Shown here: positions 41,683 to 50,395 of the stretch, one piece after another | Numbering within the stretch: the first letter of the stretch is position 1 | How the letters are laid out: the number at the start of each line of letters is the position of its first letter | DNA from: Gammaproteobacteria bacterium | GTDB taxonomy: Bacteria; Pseudomonadota; Gammaproteobacteria; Pseudomonadales; Pseudomonadaceae | Length of the DNA: 64,000 nt | Reading direction: 5' to 3' | NCBI GenBank assembly: GCA_023475025.1 | Contig: JAMCWB010000004.1 | Span: forward strand, 124,001-188,000 | Position numbers and translations under genes: made by a program | Notes under the pieces: model-generated | Databases searched by the model: none | Told to the model about the DNA's origin: nothing | What the model saw: the letters and a program-made list of their open reading frames with translations, nothing else

Positions 41683-42690
41683 ATGCACCGGCCTATGATC
41701 AGAATCACCATCACAGGATTATGGATTTTCTTGCTGGTCAGTAGTCCGGTGCTGGCCGAGGATCAGACACCTATAGATGATACCGACCTGCCCGCCTGGG
41801 GCGAGGAGCGGGCTGATCGCATGCATGACCAGGTTGCCCGCTGGGTCACCTCCACCTCGCGCAACCTGGACGGTTTTATTTCCCGTGAATACCCGGATTA
41901 CGACAACACCTCTTACCTGCGCCTGCGTTACACCTACGACTGGGAAGAAGCCCATACCAATGAGCATGATCTGGGCGTACGCTTTCGGCTCGACCTGCCG
42001 ACGACCGAAGAAAGATTGCGTCTGATCATCGAGAGCGAACCCGAGGAAGCCCGCGGCACCCTGGCCGACCAGGGCACAGGCCGGGTACCCGATGACCAGG
42101 CGTCAACCAGCGATACCGTGCTGGGCCTTGACCGCCTCAGCGGTCGCGACAAACGCGAGCAATGGAATTTCCGCAGTGGTGCCGGCGTGCGCTTACGCTG
42201 GCCCCTCGACCCCTACGCACGGATTACCGCTGAGCGCCTGTGGGACCTTGGTCAGGGCCCCTGGCAACTGGGATCGGATAACCGGGCCTCCTGGTTCAAC
42301 AACCGGGGTTATTCAGCGCGTTCGCGCTGGGATGTTGGTCGCCCACTTGATGAGCAGTTGCACCTGCGCTTTGTGACCACCTTTCAGTGGCAGGAAGAGG
42401 AAGACACCCTGGAGTTTTCCGAAAGCGCAGAATTACACCAGATTCTCAGTAACCGCAGCGCCATCCGCTATTCAGCGGTCATGATCGGCAACAGCCTGAG
42501 TGACCCGCGCATCAATGATTATTACCTGCAAGCCTATTATCGCCGCGACATTCACCGTGACCGGGTTTTTCTCGACCTGATTCCGGAGTTGCACTTCCCC
42601 AGACGGGCGGACTTTGACCCGCGATGGGCCTTCACGCTGCGCTTTGAGTTGTATTTTCGTGGCCTGATCCAGCGCACCTATAACCCCTGA
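41683..42690 (+). CDS. Predicted outer-membrane beta-barrel protein, function unknown
   Basis: A 335-residue exported protein. The signal peptide is ITGLWIFLLVSSPVLAED, and an alternative ATG at 41695 gives a tidier leader. The only AGGG lies immediately before 41683, so the true start is open. Many alternating hydrophobic and charged strands (YLRLRYTYDWEE, LGVRFRLDLP, GVRLRWPLDPYARI, WAFTLRFELYFRG) suggest a barrel of about ten or more strands, with a short acidic N-terminal plug. It lies 14 bases after the YdeP gene and before a Fur-controlled receptor. I recognise no named family. Confidence 0.7.
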   Translation: MHRPMIRITITGLWIFLLVSSPVLAEDQTPIDDTDLPAWGEERADRMHDQVARWVTSTSRNLDGFISREYPDYDNTSYLRLRYTYDWEEAHTNEHDLGVRFRLDLPTTEERLRLIIESEPEEARGTLADQGTGRVPDDQASTSDTVLGLDRLSGRDKREQWNFRSGAGVRLRWPLDPYARITAERLWDLGQGPWQLGSDNRASWFNNRGYSARSRWDVGRPLDEQLHLRFVTTFQWQEEEDTLEFSESAELHQILSNRSAIRYSAVMIGNSLSDPRINDYYLQAYYRRDIHRDRVFLDLIPELHFPRRADFDPRWAFTLRFELYFRGLIQRTYNP

Positions 42691-42758
42691 GCCATCCTGA
42701 GTTGGTCACCCACAACCACCACGCTGCTGGTGGTTCATATTATTTGCGGCTAATTGTT

Positions 42759-42808
42759 GACAATGATTCTCATTATATATACGTTTAGCAAATGAGATTG
42801 ATAGCTAT
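42759..42808 (+). promoter_or_regulatory. Fur-box region upstream of the TonB receptor
   Basis: GACAATGATTCTCATTATA (42759-42777) matches the 19-base Fur consensus GATAATGATTATCATTATC at most positions and is palindromic about its centre. A weaker copy, AATGAGATTGATAGCTATT, lies at 42790-42808. This A/T-rich block predicts iron repression of the receptor gene. The 262-base gap to that gene holds no other ORF that I can support. Confidence 0.8.
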
Positions 42809-42952
42809 TGTTTATTGTGCGCAGCGTTAATCGCACACGCGCAATCAATCTCCTCGGAGCGCCCCCTTTGACAACGGCACAGCACCACAGAGTGACTGGC
42901 CGAGGCAGACCAAGTGGGCAAAGACGTGCTAAACCAACCCCAGGAAAACCGA

Positions 42953-45007
42953 ATGAAACACACGCATCACTTCAGTCGCCACAGAGTAGCCGTTGCAATT
43001 GCTGCCGCCATGCTCCCATCCGTTCTCATGGCCCAGACCAGCGAACCCCTGCGTATGCCCGCGATGGAAGTTATCGGCAGCGATGAAGAAAGCATCCTGC
43101 GTCAGACCGGCGCCTTTGTGATCGTCGATCGCGAACAGATTGAACGCATCCAGCCAACCTCCACAGAAGATGTGTTACGTCGCATTCCCGGCGTTCACAC
43201 CAAAACTGAAGAAGAGTCCGCCATTGTCAGCAACTTTGGTATCCGCGGCCTGTCTGCCAGTGAATCCAAGTCACTGGTGCTGGAAGATGGGGTACCAGTA
43301 GCACCCGGCTTGTTTATCGGTAACGACCGTTACTACAACCCACGGATCCAGCGCGTAGATCGTATTGAGGTGCTCAAAGGCTCCTCGTCACTGCGTTATG
43401 GTCCATCTACTATTGGTGGCGTGGTCAACTACATCACTAAAACGCCGGATGACGGTGTAGCGGTTTCCGGTCGCGTAGGATCTTTCAATACCCGCGAAGC
43501 AACCGTCGAAGCCGGTGGACGTACCGCCTCAGGCGAGGCTTTTGGCGGGCTGGTGGCGACCCACGCCCGCAGCGATGGTTTCATGGACAAGGGTTACGAG
43601 ATGACCGACCTGATGTTCAAAGCCGGTGTGGCGCTCAACGACAACCAGAGCCTGGGCTTCAAGTTTTCCTGGTACGACAATGAAGCCAATATCTCCTATC
43701 GCGGCCTGTTCCTCGAGGATTACCGCCGCGGCAAGACCTATAACCCCGCGCCAGACGACTACTACCTGACCGACCGCAAGGCCTTTGACGTCAACCACGA
43801 ATGGCACCTGAATGATCGTGCCACCCTGCGCACCCTCGCCTACTGGAGCGAAGTCACCCGCGACTACTGGCGTTACAACGTTGACAACACCGCCTCCAAC
43901 GCCGCAGGCCGCTGGATCTATACCGATGCTCTGACCGGCAACAACCGCACCTTCGAACGCTTCGGGGTAGAAACCCGCCTCAGCCTGGACCATGACCTCT
44001 TCGGCCTGATCAACCAGGCAGAATTCGGTCTGCGCTTCATGCAGGAAGAGTCTGACGACAAACGCATTCGTGCTACCCGTGCCCAGGACCGTACTGGCGT
44101 AAACGATCGTCACATCAAAGATCAGGCCGACAGCATCGCCGCCTACGTACATAACCGCTTCGTCCTGAGTAACCGCCTGAGCGTAACCCCGGGTCTTCGC
44201 GTAGAGTCCTATGAGCAGAAGCGCACCGTTCTGACCCAGAACAACGACTCGGCTACTACACGCAATACTGAGTTCCTGCCTGGTGTCGGTGCCACCTACC
44301 AGTTGACGCCGGATGCGCAACTCTTTGGTGGCGTCTACCGCGCCTTCTCGCCCGCTTCCAATGGCGTGGCGCTGGACGGACTGACCGACCAGAAGCTGGA
44401 TGGCGAACGCTCGGATAACTATGAGTTCGGTATCCGTGGCCAGCAGGGAACCGTGCAGTATGAGGTGGCCGCCTTCTACATGGACTTCCGCAATCAGGTG
44501 GTAACCGGCAACTCCGATCCCAACCTGTCACAGTCGAATGCCGGAAAAACCCGCCATTACGGCCTTGAAGCTGCATTGGGTGTTGCCCTGGGCGGCGGTT
44601 TCAGCCTGGACACCAACCTGACCTGGGTGCCCGAGTCTGAATTCCGTAGTGGCGACTTCAAGGGTAATCGTCTGCCCTATGCGCCCAAATACATGGCCAA
44701 TGCCGCGCTGAACTACGAGCAAGGGCCATGGGCCGGCGCACTTTCTGCCCACTACCGGGGCTCCCAGTTTGGTGACCCGGCCAATACCCGGGATATCCCC
44801 AGTGGTGCTGCGGGTGGTATCTGGGGTGGCGAAATGCGCTCGTACACGGTGTACGACCTGACCGCCAAGTATCGCGTGAGCGAACAACTGAGCCTGCAGG
44901 GCGCGATCAAGAATCTGACGGACAAACGCTACATCACCGGTTTGCGCCAGGGGATCTATGTCGGGCCAGAGCGTTCAGCCGAGGTTGGTTTCAACTACCG
45001 CTTCTGA
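42953..45007 (+). CDS. TonB-dependent siderophore/ferric-chelate receptor (FecA-like)
   Basis: A 684-residue outer-membrane receptor from the ATG at 42953 (AGGA precedes it; the frame extends 13 codons upstream). After a signal peptide ending VLMAQ, the plug starts about residue 35. Its signature blocks are FGIRGLSASESKSLVLEDG, VDRIEVLKGSSSLRYG and IGGVVNYITKTP. The 22-strand barrel ends in the usual aromatic YRF. There is no extra N-terminal signalling domain, so it does not drive its own sigma factor. Fur boxes upstream point to iron. The exact chelate is not readable; ferric citrate or a hydroxamate are options. Confidence 0.92.
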   Translation: MKHTHHFSRHRVAVAIAAAMLPSVLMAQTSEPLRMPAMEVIGSDEESILRQTGAFVIVDREQIERIQPTSTEDVLRRIPGVHTKTEEESAIVSNFGIRGLSASESKSLVLEDGVPVAPGLFIGNDRYYNPRIQRVDRIEVLKGSSSLRYGPSTIGGVVNYITKTPDDGVAVSGRVGSFNTREATVEAGGRTASGEAFGGLVATHARSDGFMDKGYEMTDLMFKAGVALNDNQSLGFKFSWYDNEANISYRGLFLEDYRRGKTYNPAPDDYYLTDRKAFDVNHEWHLNDRATLRTLAYWSEVTRDYWRYNVDNTASNAAGRWIYTDALTGNNRTFERFGVETRLSLDHDLFGLINQAEFGLRFMQEESDDKRIRATRAQDRTGVNDRHIKDQADSIAAYVHNRFVLSNRLSVTPGLRVESYEQKRTVLTQNNDSATTRNTEFLPGVGATYQLTPDAQLFGGVYRAFSPASNGVALDGLTDQKLDGERSDNYEFGIRGQQGTVQYEVAAFYMDFRNQVVTGNSDPNLSQSNAGKTRHYGLEAALGVALGGGFSLDTNLTWVPESEFRSGDFKGNRLPYAPKYMANAALNYEQGPWAGALSAHYRGSQFGDPANTRDIPSGAAGGIWGGEMRSYTVYDLTAKYRVSEQLSLQGAIKNLTDKRYITGLRQGIYVGPERSAEVGFNYRF

Positions 45008-45022
45008 CCTCATCATGGACAA

Positions 45023-45057
45023 CAGCAGGCCCGCCAAGTGCGGGCCTGCTGCTTTTC
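45023..45057 (+). terminator. Terminator of the TonB receptor gene
   Basis: CAGCAGGCCCGC pairs with GCGGGCCTGCTG (45023-45034 and 45040-45051) across a five-base loop, followed by CTTTTCC. It starts 15 bases after the receptor stop. Confidence 0.88.
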
Positions 45058-45102
45058 CTGCCTGCCATGCAACTGTTGGAGTGGAGCCTGTTCAGCAGAT
45101 AC

Positions 45103-45131
45103 AAAAAAGCCCACTTGAAAGTGGGCTTTTT
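45103..45131. terminator. Terminator of the tRNA-Pro gene, bidirectional
   Basis: GCCCAC and GTGGGC enclose TTGAAA, flanked by A and T runs that extend the stem, so it can work on either strand. On the minus strand it ends the tRNA transcript eight bases after the CCA end. On the plus strand it backs up the receptor terminator. Confidence 0.9.
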
Positions 45132-45138
45132 CGGGAAA

Positions 45139-45215
45139 TGGTCGGAGCGACTGGAATCGAACCAGCGACCTTCTCGTCCCGAACGAGACGCGCTACCAGG
45201 CTGCGCTACGCTCCG
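45139..45215 (-). tRNA. tRNA-Pro (anticodon CGG)
   Basis: On the minus strand a 77-base tRNA begins CGGAGCG, which pairs with CGCTCCG before an encoded ACCA. The D arm is GCGCAGCCTGGTAGCGC, the anticodon stem is TCTCG/CGAGA, and the loop TTCGGGA gives anticodon CGG, reading CCG proline codons. The T arm has GGTTCGATTCC. Every arm pairs well. It is flanked by a promoter and a terminator and is a single-gene unit. Confidence 0.97.
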
Positions 45216-45227
45216 TGATGGTCGGGC

Positions 45228-45255
45228 ATTTTACCGAAACGGATGATTTACACAA
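45228..45255 (-). promoter_or_regulatory. Promoter of the tRNA-Pro gene
   Basis: On the minus strand TTGTGT (45250-45255) and TAAAAT (45228-45233) are 16 bases apart, about 12 bases before the tRNA 5' end. GC-rich discriminator bases between them and the tRNA suit stringent control. Confidence 0.6.
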
Positions 45256-45290
45256 GGCCAGACAATGAAAATTTGTGTCACTGCAGTGAG

Positions 45291-45872
45291 TTACGAAACC
45301 CAGTGATCCGGCAAGTTGGCATTGAACAGGCGCGCATCATCACTGCTCAGTTGAAGCAATGCTGGGTGCTGACTGGCCAACCAATAACGCGGGCTGCGCT
45401 CACCCTCCGCCCAGGCTGTTTGCAATGCAGGTAACAAGGTTTTTGGCAGCACCACCAACAGGGGCTGCCACTGCTCGCCGGAACGCACCAATACGGCACG
45501 CTCGGGCTGTTCAGCCGCGCGCGCCAGCAGCGCTTGCAGCAGGTCGCGGTCAAGCTGGGGCAAATCACAGGGCACCACCAGCAAGTGACTGCCCTGGCAG
45601 GCTTGCAGGCCTGCCAGTATCCCTGCCAACGGGCCGGGGAAATCGCTTTCGGCATCAGCCAGCACCCGATCCGCCCAACGATGATAACGATCCTGGTTGC
45701 GATTACAACTGATCAGCACCTCCGTCACCAATGGCCGCATCAGCGCACTCAAATGCTCTGCAACTGGACGGCCCTGCCAGGGCATCAAGCCTTTGTCCCG
45801 CCCACCCAGGCGCTGCCCACGCCCGCCGGCGAGAATCAGTCCAGCGGGTTGAAAGCGGCAATCCACAGCCAT
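45291..45872 (-). CDS. mobA: Molybdenum cofactor guanylyltransferase
   Basis: A 193-residue enzyme that adds GMP to molybdopterin to make the bis-MGD form used by DMSO-reductase-family enzymes. The nucleotide motif AGLILAGGRGQRLGGRDKGL is at 10-29, and VPCDLPQLD and the PGPLAGILAGL block are conserved. A GGAGGGG ribosome site supports the start. It is divergent from moaB-moeA across 72 bases. The molybdoenzymes at 39.3 kb and 50.8 kb are likely clients. Confidence 0.94.
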   Translation of the reverse strand: MAVDCRFQPAGLILAGGRGQRLGGRDKGLMPWQGRPVAEHLSALMRPLVTEVLISCNRNQDRYHRWADRVLADAESDFPGPLAGILAGLQACQGSHLLVVPCDLPQLDRDLLQALLARAAEQPERAVLVRSGEQWQPLLVVLPKTLLPALQTAWAEGERSPRYWLASQHPALLQLSSDDARLFNANLPDHWVS

Positions 45873-45944
45873 CGAGCCCCTCCGTCAAGGTCACAGATAT
45901 GGTATAAATACAGACTGATCAACAAGCCACAAGGATGCCTAGGC

Positions 45945-46481
45945 ATGTCTCATTCTGCCAGTGAATTCGTTCCGTTGCAGGTTGCAGTACTGACTGTCAG
46001 TGACACCCGCAATCTGTCGAACGACACCTCGGGCCACTTGCTGGTCGACAGCGTCAGCAAAGCCGGTCATCAGCTGCAAGACCGGCAGTTGCTGCCGGAT
46101 GATATCTACCAGATTCGTGCCTGCGTCTCGACCTGGATTGCCGACCCGGGCGTGCAAGCCATCCTGATCACCGGGGGCACCGGCTTTACCGGCCGCGACA
46201 GCACCCCCGAAGCCATTACCCCCTTGCTGGACAAGACCGTGGATGGCTTTGGTGAGTTGTTTCGTCACCTGTCCTGGCAGGAAATCGGCACCTCTACCCT
46301 GCAGTCTCGCGCTCTCGCTGGACTGGCCAATCGCACGCTGATTGTCTGCATGCCCGGATCTACCGGCGCTTGCCGCACCGCCTGGGAAGGTATTCTGGCC
46401 GAGCAACTGGACAGCCGTACCCGGCCCTGCAACTTTGTCCAGCATCTGGCCAGGGCGCCCGTCTGCGAGACGCGGGGATGA
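45945..46481 (+). CDS. moaB: Molybdopterin adenylyltransferase-type protein MoaB
   Basis: A 178-residue MoaB/Mog-fold protein acting between molybdopterin synthesis and metal insertion. [17 protein letters not shown] and [18 protein letters not shown] are the signature blocks, with [16 protein letters not shown] near the end. The ATG at 45945 follows CAAGGAT; the frame is open far upstream but antisense to mobA. A TATAAA at 45903 may be its -10. Its stop and the moeA start overlap as ATGA. Confidence 0.94.
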   Translation: MSHSASEFVPLQVAVLTVSDTRNLSNDTSGHLLVDSVSKAGHQLQDRQLLPDDIYQIRACVSTWIADPGVQAILITGGTGFTGRDSTPEAITPLLDKTVDGFGELFRHLSWQEIGTSTLQSRALAGLANRTLIVCMPGSTGACRTAWEGILAEQLDSRTRPCNFVQHLARAPVCETRG

Positions 46482-47680
46482 TTCTGACCCCGGTTAACGA
46501 GGCGCTGAACCAGATCCTCAACCATGCCAGCCTGCAGCCCGCCAGGCCCAGCCTGGAGCTTCCACTGCAGCAGGCACTGGGACACATTCTGGCTAGCCCC
46601 ATCAATACCCGTATCGACGTCCCGCCCTGGGATAATAGCGCCATGGATGGTTATGCCTTGCGCAGCGCCGATCTGGCAGCAGGCGCAACACTGCCGATTG
46701 CACAACGTATCACCGCCGGCCTGTCACCCGCCCCGCTGAGTCCCGGCACCTGTGCGCGCATCTTTACCGGCGCGCCCATACCTGCCGGTGCCGATGCGGT
46801 GGAGATGCAGGAAAATGTCGAGATTGATGCCCGTGGAAATGCGCATTTCCTGCAACCTGTCAGCAGCGGCCAGAACGTGCGTCCACAAGGCCAGGACCTG
46901 CACCAGGGGCAAACCCTGTTTACTGGCGGCCGGCGCCTGTTGCCGCAGGATCTCGGCGTTATTGCCAGCTGTGGAATAGACAGGGTCAGTGTCGCTCAAC
47001 CCCTGCGTATTGGCGTGGTGTCTACTGGGGATGAGTTGCTCGAACCCGGCTCCGCTCTGGCACCCGGGAAAATCTACAACAGCAATCGCTTTACCCTGTT
47101 CGGCCTGCTCACCCAGCTTGGTCAGGAGGTGATCGACGGCGGCATCCTCGCCGATGACCCCGACCTGATCAGGCAACAACTGCAACAATTGGGCAACACC
47201 TGCGACCTGATTATCAGCTCCGGCGGGGTCTCGGTTGGCGAGGCGGACTATCTCGGTCAGATACTGCGCGAAAATGGCCAGCTGACCCTATGGAAGCTGG
47301 CCATCAAACCCGGCAAGCCCTTCACCCTGGGCCAGATTGACAGCACCCCGGTACTGGGTTTGCCGGGCAATCCAGCGGCGGTTCTGGTGACCTTCCTCCT
47401 GCTGGTGAAACCCTGGCTGCTGCGCCGTCTGGGCGCATCAGACTACCTGCCCACGGCACTGCCCATGCCCGCCGGCTTCGTCTGGAACAAAGCGGGCAAG
47501 CGCGACGAGTACGCCCGTGCCCTGCTGCACCAGGGTCGCCTGCAATTGAGCGGTCATCAGAGCTCCGGCATTCTCAGCAGCGCCAGCCAGGCCAGCGGGC
47601 TGGTTGTTCTGCCGGCAGGTGTAGAGGTCAAGCCAGGGGATCTGCTTGACTACCTGCCCTTTACCGGACTGCTGAGCTGA
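46478..47680 (+). CDS. moeA: Molybdopterin molybdotransferase
   Basis: A 400-residue enzyme that inserts molybdate into adenylylated molybdopterin. PPWDNSAMDGYALR, IFTGAPIPAGADAVEMQE, VVSTGDELLEPG and SSGGVSVGEADY are the four hallmark blocks of MoeA. The ATG at 46478 overlaps the moaB stop by four bases, so the two are coupled. The upstream extension of the frame lies inside moaB and is not used. Confidence 0.96.
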   Translation: MILTPVNEALNQILNHASLQPARPSLELPLQQALGHILASPINTRIDVPPWDNSAMDGYALRSADLAAGATLPIAQRITAGLSPAPLSPGTCARIFTGAPIPAGADAVEMQENVEIDARGNAHFLQPVSSGQNVRPQGQDLHQGQTLFTGGRRLLPQDLGVIASCGIDRVSVAQPLRIGVVSTGDELLEPGSALAPGKIYNSNRFTLFGLLTQLGQEVIDGGILADDPDLIRQQLQQLGNTCDLIISSGGVSVGEADYLGQILRENGQLTLWKLAIKPGKPFTLGQIDSTPVLGLPGNPAAVLVTFLLLVKPWLLRRLGASDYLPTALPMPAGFVWNKAGKRDEYARALLHQGRLQLSGHQSSGILSSASQASGLVVLPAGVEVKPGDLLDYLPFTGLLS

Positions 47681-47829
47681 ACAAGGTGTCACCCAGGCAA
47701 CATATTTGATAGCAATCTTTGCTGGGGTCTTACGCCTAACCCGTGTAGGGTAAAAAGAACAAATGCCGACTACGCTTAAAACAAGTCGATAAACGTCGAC
47801 CATGCTTTGAACCACAACGGAGGTTACCA

Positions 47830-49104
47830 GTGAACAACGCCGAACTTCAGGCCCTGAAAGAACGCTACGTTGCCGCCGGGGCTGCCAGCCCCAACGAACA
47901 CTTTGCCGCCTATGCCGAGAACGCCATCATCAAGGATGCTGACGGCAAGCGCTTTATCGATTTTGCCGGTGGTATCGGCGTACTGAATATCGGTCATCGT
48001 CACCCCAAGGTGGTCGCCGCGGTCAAGGCTCAACTCGATAAGGTCATGCACACCTGCCAGACCGTCATGCCCTACGAGGGCTATGTGCGTGTTGCTGAAG
48101 CCCTGAGCAAGATTTCTCCCGTGCGTGGTCATGCCAAGGTCATGCTGGCCAACTCCGGCGCCGAAGCGCTGGAAAATGCGGTCAAGATCGCCCGTGCCGC
48201 CACCGGGCGCACCAATGTCATCTGCTTTGACGGCGGCTATCACGGTCGCACCTTCATGACCATGGCCATGAACGGCAAGGTCAAGCCCTATCAGGGCGAC
48301 TTTGGCCCCATGCCTGGCACAGTGTTCCGTGCGCCCTATCCGGTTCCCTACCACGGCGTTGACGAAGAAGAAGCCTTGCGTGGCCTGCGCATGACCCTGC
48401 GCACGGATTCCGCACCGGAAAGCACCGCGGCTATCTTTATCGAGCCAGTGCTTGGCGAGGGTGGCTTCTATGCCGCCTCACCCAGCTTTCTCAAGGCAGT
48501 GCGTGAGATTTGTGACGAGCACGGCATCCTGATGGTGGTCGACGAAGTACAGAGCGGTTTTGGCCGTACCGGCAAGATGTTTGCCATCGAACACAGCGGC
48601 GTCGAGCCGGACATGATGACCATGGCCAAGAGCATGGCTGATGGCATGCCGATCTCAGCCATTGTCGGCACTGACAAGTTGATGGACAGCTCCGGCCCCA
48701 ATTCACTGGGCGGCACCTACACCGGTAGCCCGGTGTCCTGTGCTGCAGTGCTGGCGGTCATGGACGTATTCGAAACCGAAGACATACTGGGCAAGTCACA
48801 GCGCCTGGGTGACAAGCTGGCCAAACGCTTTGCCGACTGGCAAGAGTGCTTCCCCTTTGTCGACAATGGCCGCAATCTCGGCGCCATGGCGGCCTTTGAA
48901 CTGGTTGAAGACAAGCAAAGCCGCAAGCCACGTGCCGACATGGCTGCAGCCATTACCGCCAAGGCCAAAGAGAAGGGTTTGATCCTGCTCAGTTGCGGCA
49001 TGCACGGCAATACCATCCGCTTCCTGATGCCGGTGACCATTGAAGATGAGTTGCTGGAAGAAGGCCTGGCGATTGTTGAAAGCGCCCTGCAAGATCTGGC
49101 CTGA
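47830..49104 (+). CDS. gabT: Class III aminotransferase, 4-aminobutyrate type
   Basis: A 424-residue PLP enzyme, most like GABA aminotransferase, that transfers the omega-amino group to 2-oxoglutarate. It starts with GTG at 47830, six bases after GGAGG. The PLP Asp and Gln are in VVDEVQSGFGRTGKM, and the Schiff-base Lys is in MMTMAKSMADGMPIS. LANSGAEALENAVKIAR binds the phosphate. No succinate-semialdehyde dehydrogenase (gabD) is beside it, so the substrate could also be 5-aminovalerate or another omega-amino acid. Confidence 0.88.
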   Translation: MNNAELQALKERYVAAGAASPNEHFAAYAENAIIKDADGKRFIDFAGGIGVLNIGHRHPKVVAAVKAQLDKVMHTCQTVMPYEGYVRVAEALSKISPVRGHAKVMLANSGAEALENAVKIARAATGRTNVICFDGGYHGRTFMTMAMNGKVKPYQGDFGPMPGTVFRAPYPVPYHGVDEEEALRGLRMTLRTDSAPESTAAIFIEPVLGEGGFYAASPSFLKAVREICDEHGILMVVDEVQSGFGRTGKMFAIEHSGVEPDMMTMAKSMADGMPISAIVGTDKLMDSSGPNSLGGTYTGSPVSCAAVLAVMDVFETEDILGKSQRLGDKLAKRFADWQECFPFVDNGRNLGAMAAFELVEDKQSRKPRADMAAAITAKAKEKGLILLSCGMHGNTIRFLMPVTIEDELLEEGLAIVESALQDLA

Positions 49105-49133
49105 GCCAAGTCTTGCTTTGCTGCAGACAACCC

Positions 49134-49306
49134 TGCGGTCACGGCATGCCGTGACCCTACACCACAAGCAGAGAACGCACCCGCAGTTCAGCCCCTGCAT
49201 CTGAATGAACATCGTCAAAACGGCATAGAAAATCAGGCAGGGGACTCGCATTGCGTTGTGTTGGCAAATGAACACCGCCGCAGGGGCACGGCATGCCGTG
49301 CCCGCA
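49134..49306. repeat. Inverted pair of REP-like palindromes
   Basis: Two 27-base units lie in opposite orientation at 49134-49160 and 49280-49306 and match at 24 positions. Each contains a 20-base perfect palindrome (49137-49156, 49284-49303) sharing the core CACGGCATGCCGTG. The palindromes differ only by a T..A pair versus a G..C pair, which preserves pairing. They sit between the convergent gabT and rbgA-like genes. This is the layout of a REP doublet. The intervening 120 bases hold no gene. Confidence 0.8.
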
Positions 49307-49352
49307 ACAGCTTCTGACCCGGCACAATTCCCGCTGAACGACCCGAGCGCAG

Positions 49353-50333
49353 CTACGCCCGAGGCTTTTTGCCCTTCACCGCCGGCTGTTGACGGTCACT
49401 GCCGTCAGACTCCCGCTTGCCCTTCTTGAACTGCCGCTTGCGCTCGGCAGCCAGCTCGGCTTTTCTCGCCTGCGCCGCCGCGACCTCGGCCTGCTCCAGA
49501 CGCATCATTGCTGGTGTCTCCAGGGTGATGCGGCCCATTTTTCCGGCACGCAGTTCGTTGATCAGCATTTCACAAATCCGGTTCAGATCAACGCGCCCCC
49601 CGCTGCGAATCGCACCACGCCGTACACCGGCCTGCTCCAGTATATCCAGCTCGGTGTCTGCCAGCTGATCGAGATCAAAATGACTGCGCAACGTGTCCGG
49701 GTAAGCCTGGCGCAGGTACTCGATAACAAAGAAGCCGACATCATCAAATGCCATCGCCGTGTTCTTGATGGCACCGGTAGCCGCCAGACGGTAGCTGCTG
49801 TTGGGGTTTTCAATTTTCGGCCAGAGAATACCCGGGGTATCCAGCAATATGACCCCGTCGCCCAACTTGATACGCTGCTGATCCTTGGTGACCGCTGGCT
49901 CATTACCGGTACGGGCAATAGTGCGTTCGGCCAGAATATTGATCAGGGTGGATTTGCCGACATTGGGAATACCCACAATCATCACCGTGATATTTTTGCC
50001 CTTGGCAATCTTGTCCGGCACCATCTTGCGGCACAGCTCAACCAGCTGGCGAATGCGCCCCGGCTCGTCAGTCGTGGTGGGAAAGGTCTTGACCCCGCGC
50101 TCCTGCTCGAGCCAGGCCTGCCACTCTGCAGTTACCTGTGGGTCGGCCAGGTCACTTTTACTGAGCACCTTGATGCAAGGTTTATCGCCGCGCAAACGGG
50201 CGATGGCCGGGTTCTCACTGGACCAGGGAATGCGCGCGTCGAGCACTTCAATCAGCAGATCAACCTGCGGCATGGCTTCGCTGATCGCTTTCTGCGCCTT
50301 GTGCATATGACCGGGATACCACTGGACTACCAT
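49353..50333 (-). CDS. RbgA/YlqF-type circularly permuted GTPase
   Basis: A 326-residue GTPase of the ribosome-biogenesis type. The motifs occur in permuted order: SKSD (G4, about 58-61) comes before GIPNVGKST (G1, about 121-129) and DTPG (G3, about 161). QWYPGHMHKAQK at the N-terminus is the family start. The last 40 residues are Lys/Arg-rich. RbgA acts in large-subunit assembly in Bacillus; the pseudomonad role is inferred. The gene is minus-strand, downstream of grxD. Confidence 0.92.
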   Translation of the reverse strand: MVVQWYPGHMHKAQKAISEAMPQVDLLIEVLDARIPWSSENPAIARLRGDKPCIKVLSKSDLADPQVTAEWQAWLEQERGVKTFPTTTDEPGRIRQLVELCRKMVPDKIAKGKNITVMIVGIPNVGKSTLINILAERTIARTGNEPAVTKDQQRIKLGDGVILLDTPGILWPKIENPNSSYRLAATGAIKNTAMAFDDVGFFVIEYLRQAYPDTLRSHFDLDQLADTELDILEQAGVRRGAIRSGGRVDLNRICEMLINELRAGKMGRITLETPAMMRLEQAEVAAAQARKAELAAERKRQFKKGKRESDGSDRQQPAVKGKKPRA

Positions 50334-50357
50334 GCGCTTGCCACCTCGATAAGTATC

Positions 50358-50382
50358 AAAAAACCCCGCCGCGGCGGGGTTT
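50358..50382 (-). terminator. Terminator of grxD
   Basis: On the minus strand a GC-rich self-complementary stem, CCCCGCCG with CGGCGGGG, is followed by six T. It lies between the grxD stop and the GTPase start, so the two are probably separate units. Confidence 0.88.
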
Positions 50383-50395
50383 GTCAGTTGCCTGT

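Noticed and set aside
45534-45944. Upstream 137-codon extension of the moaB frame
   Set aside because: It is antisense to mobA, and the family N-terminus and ribosome site place the moaB start at 45945.
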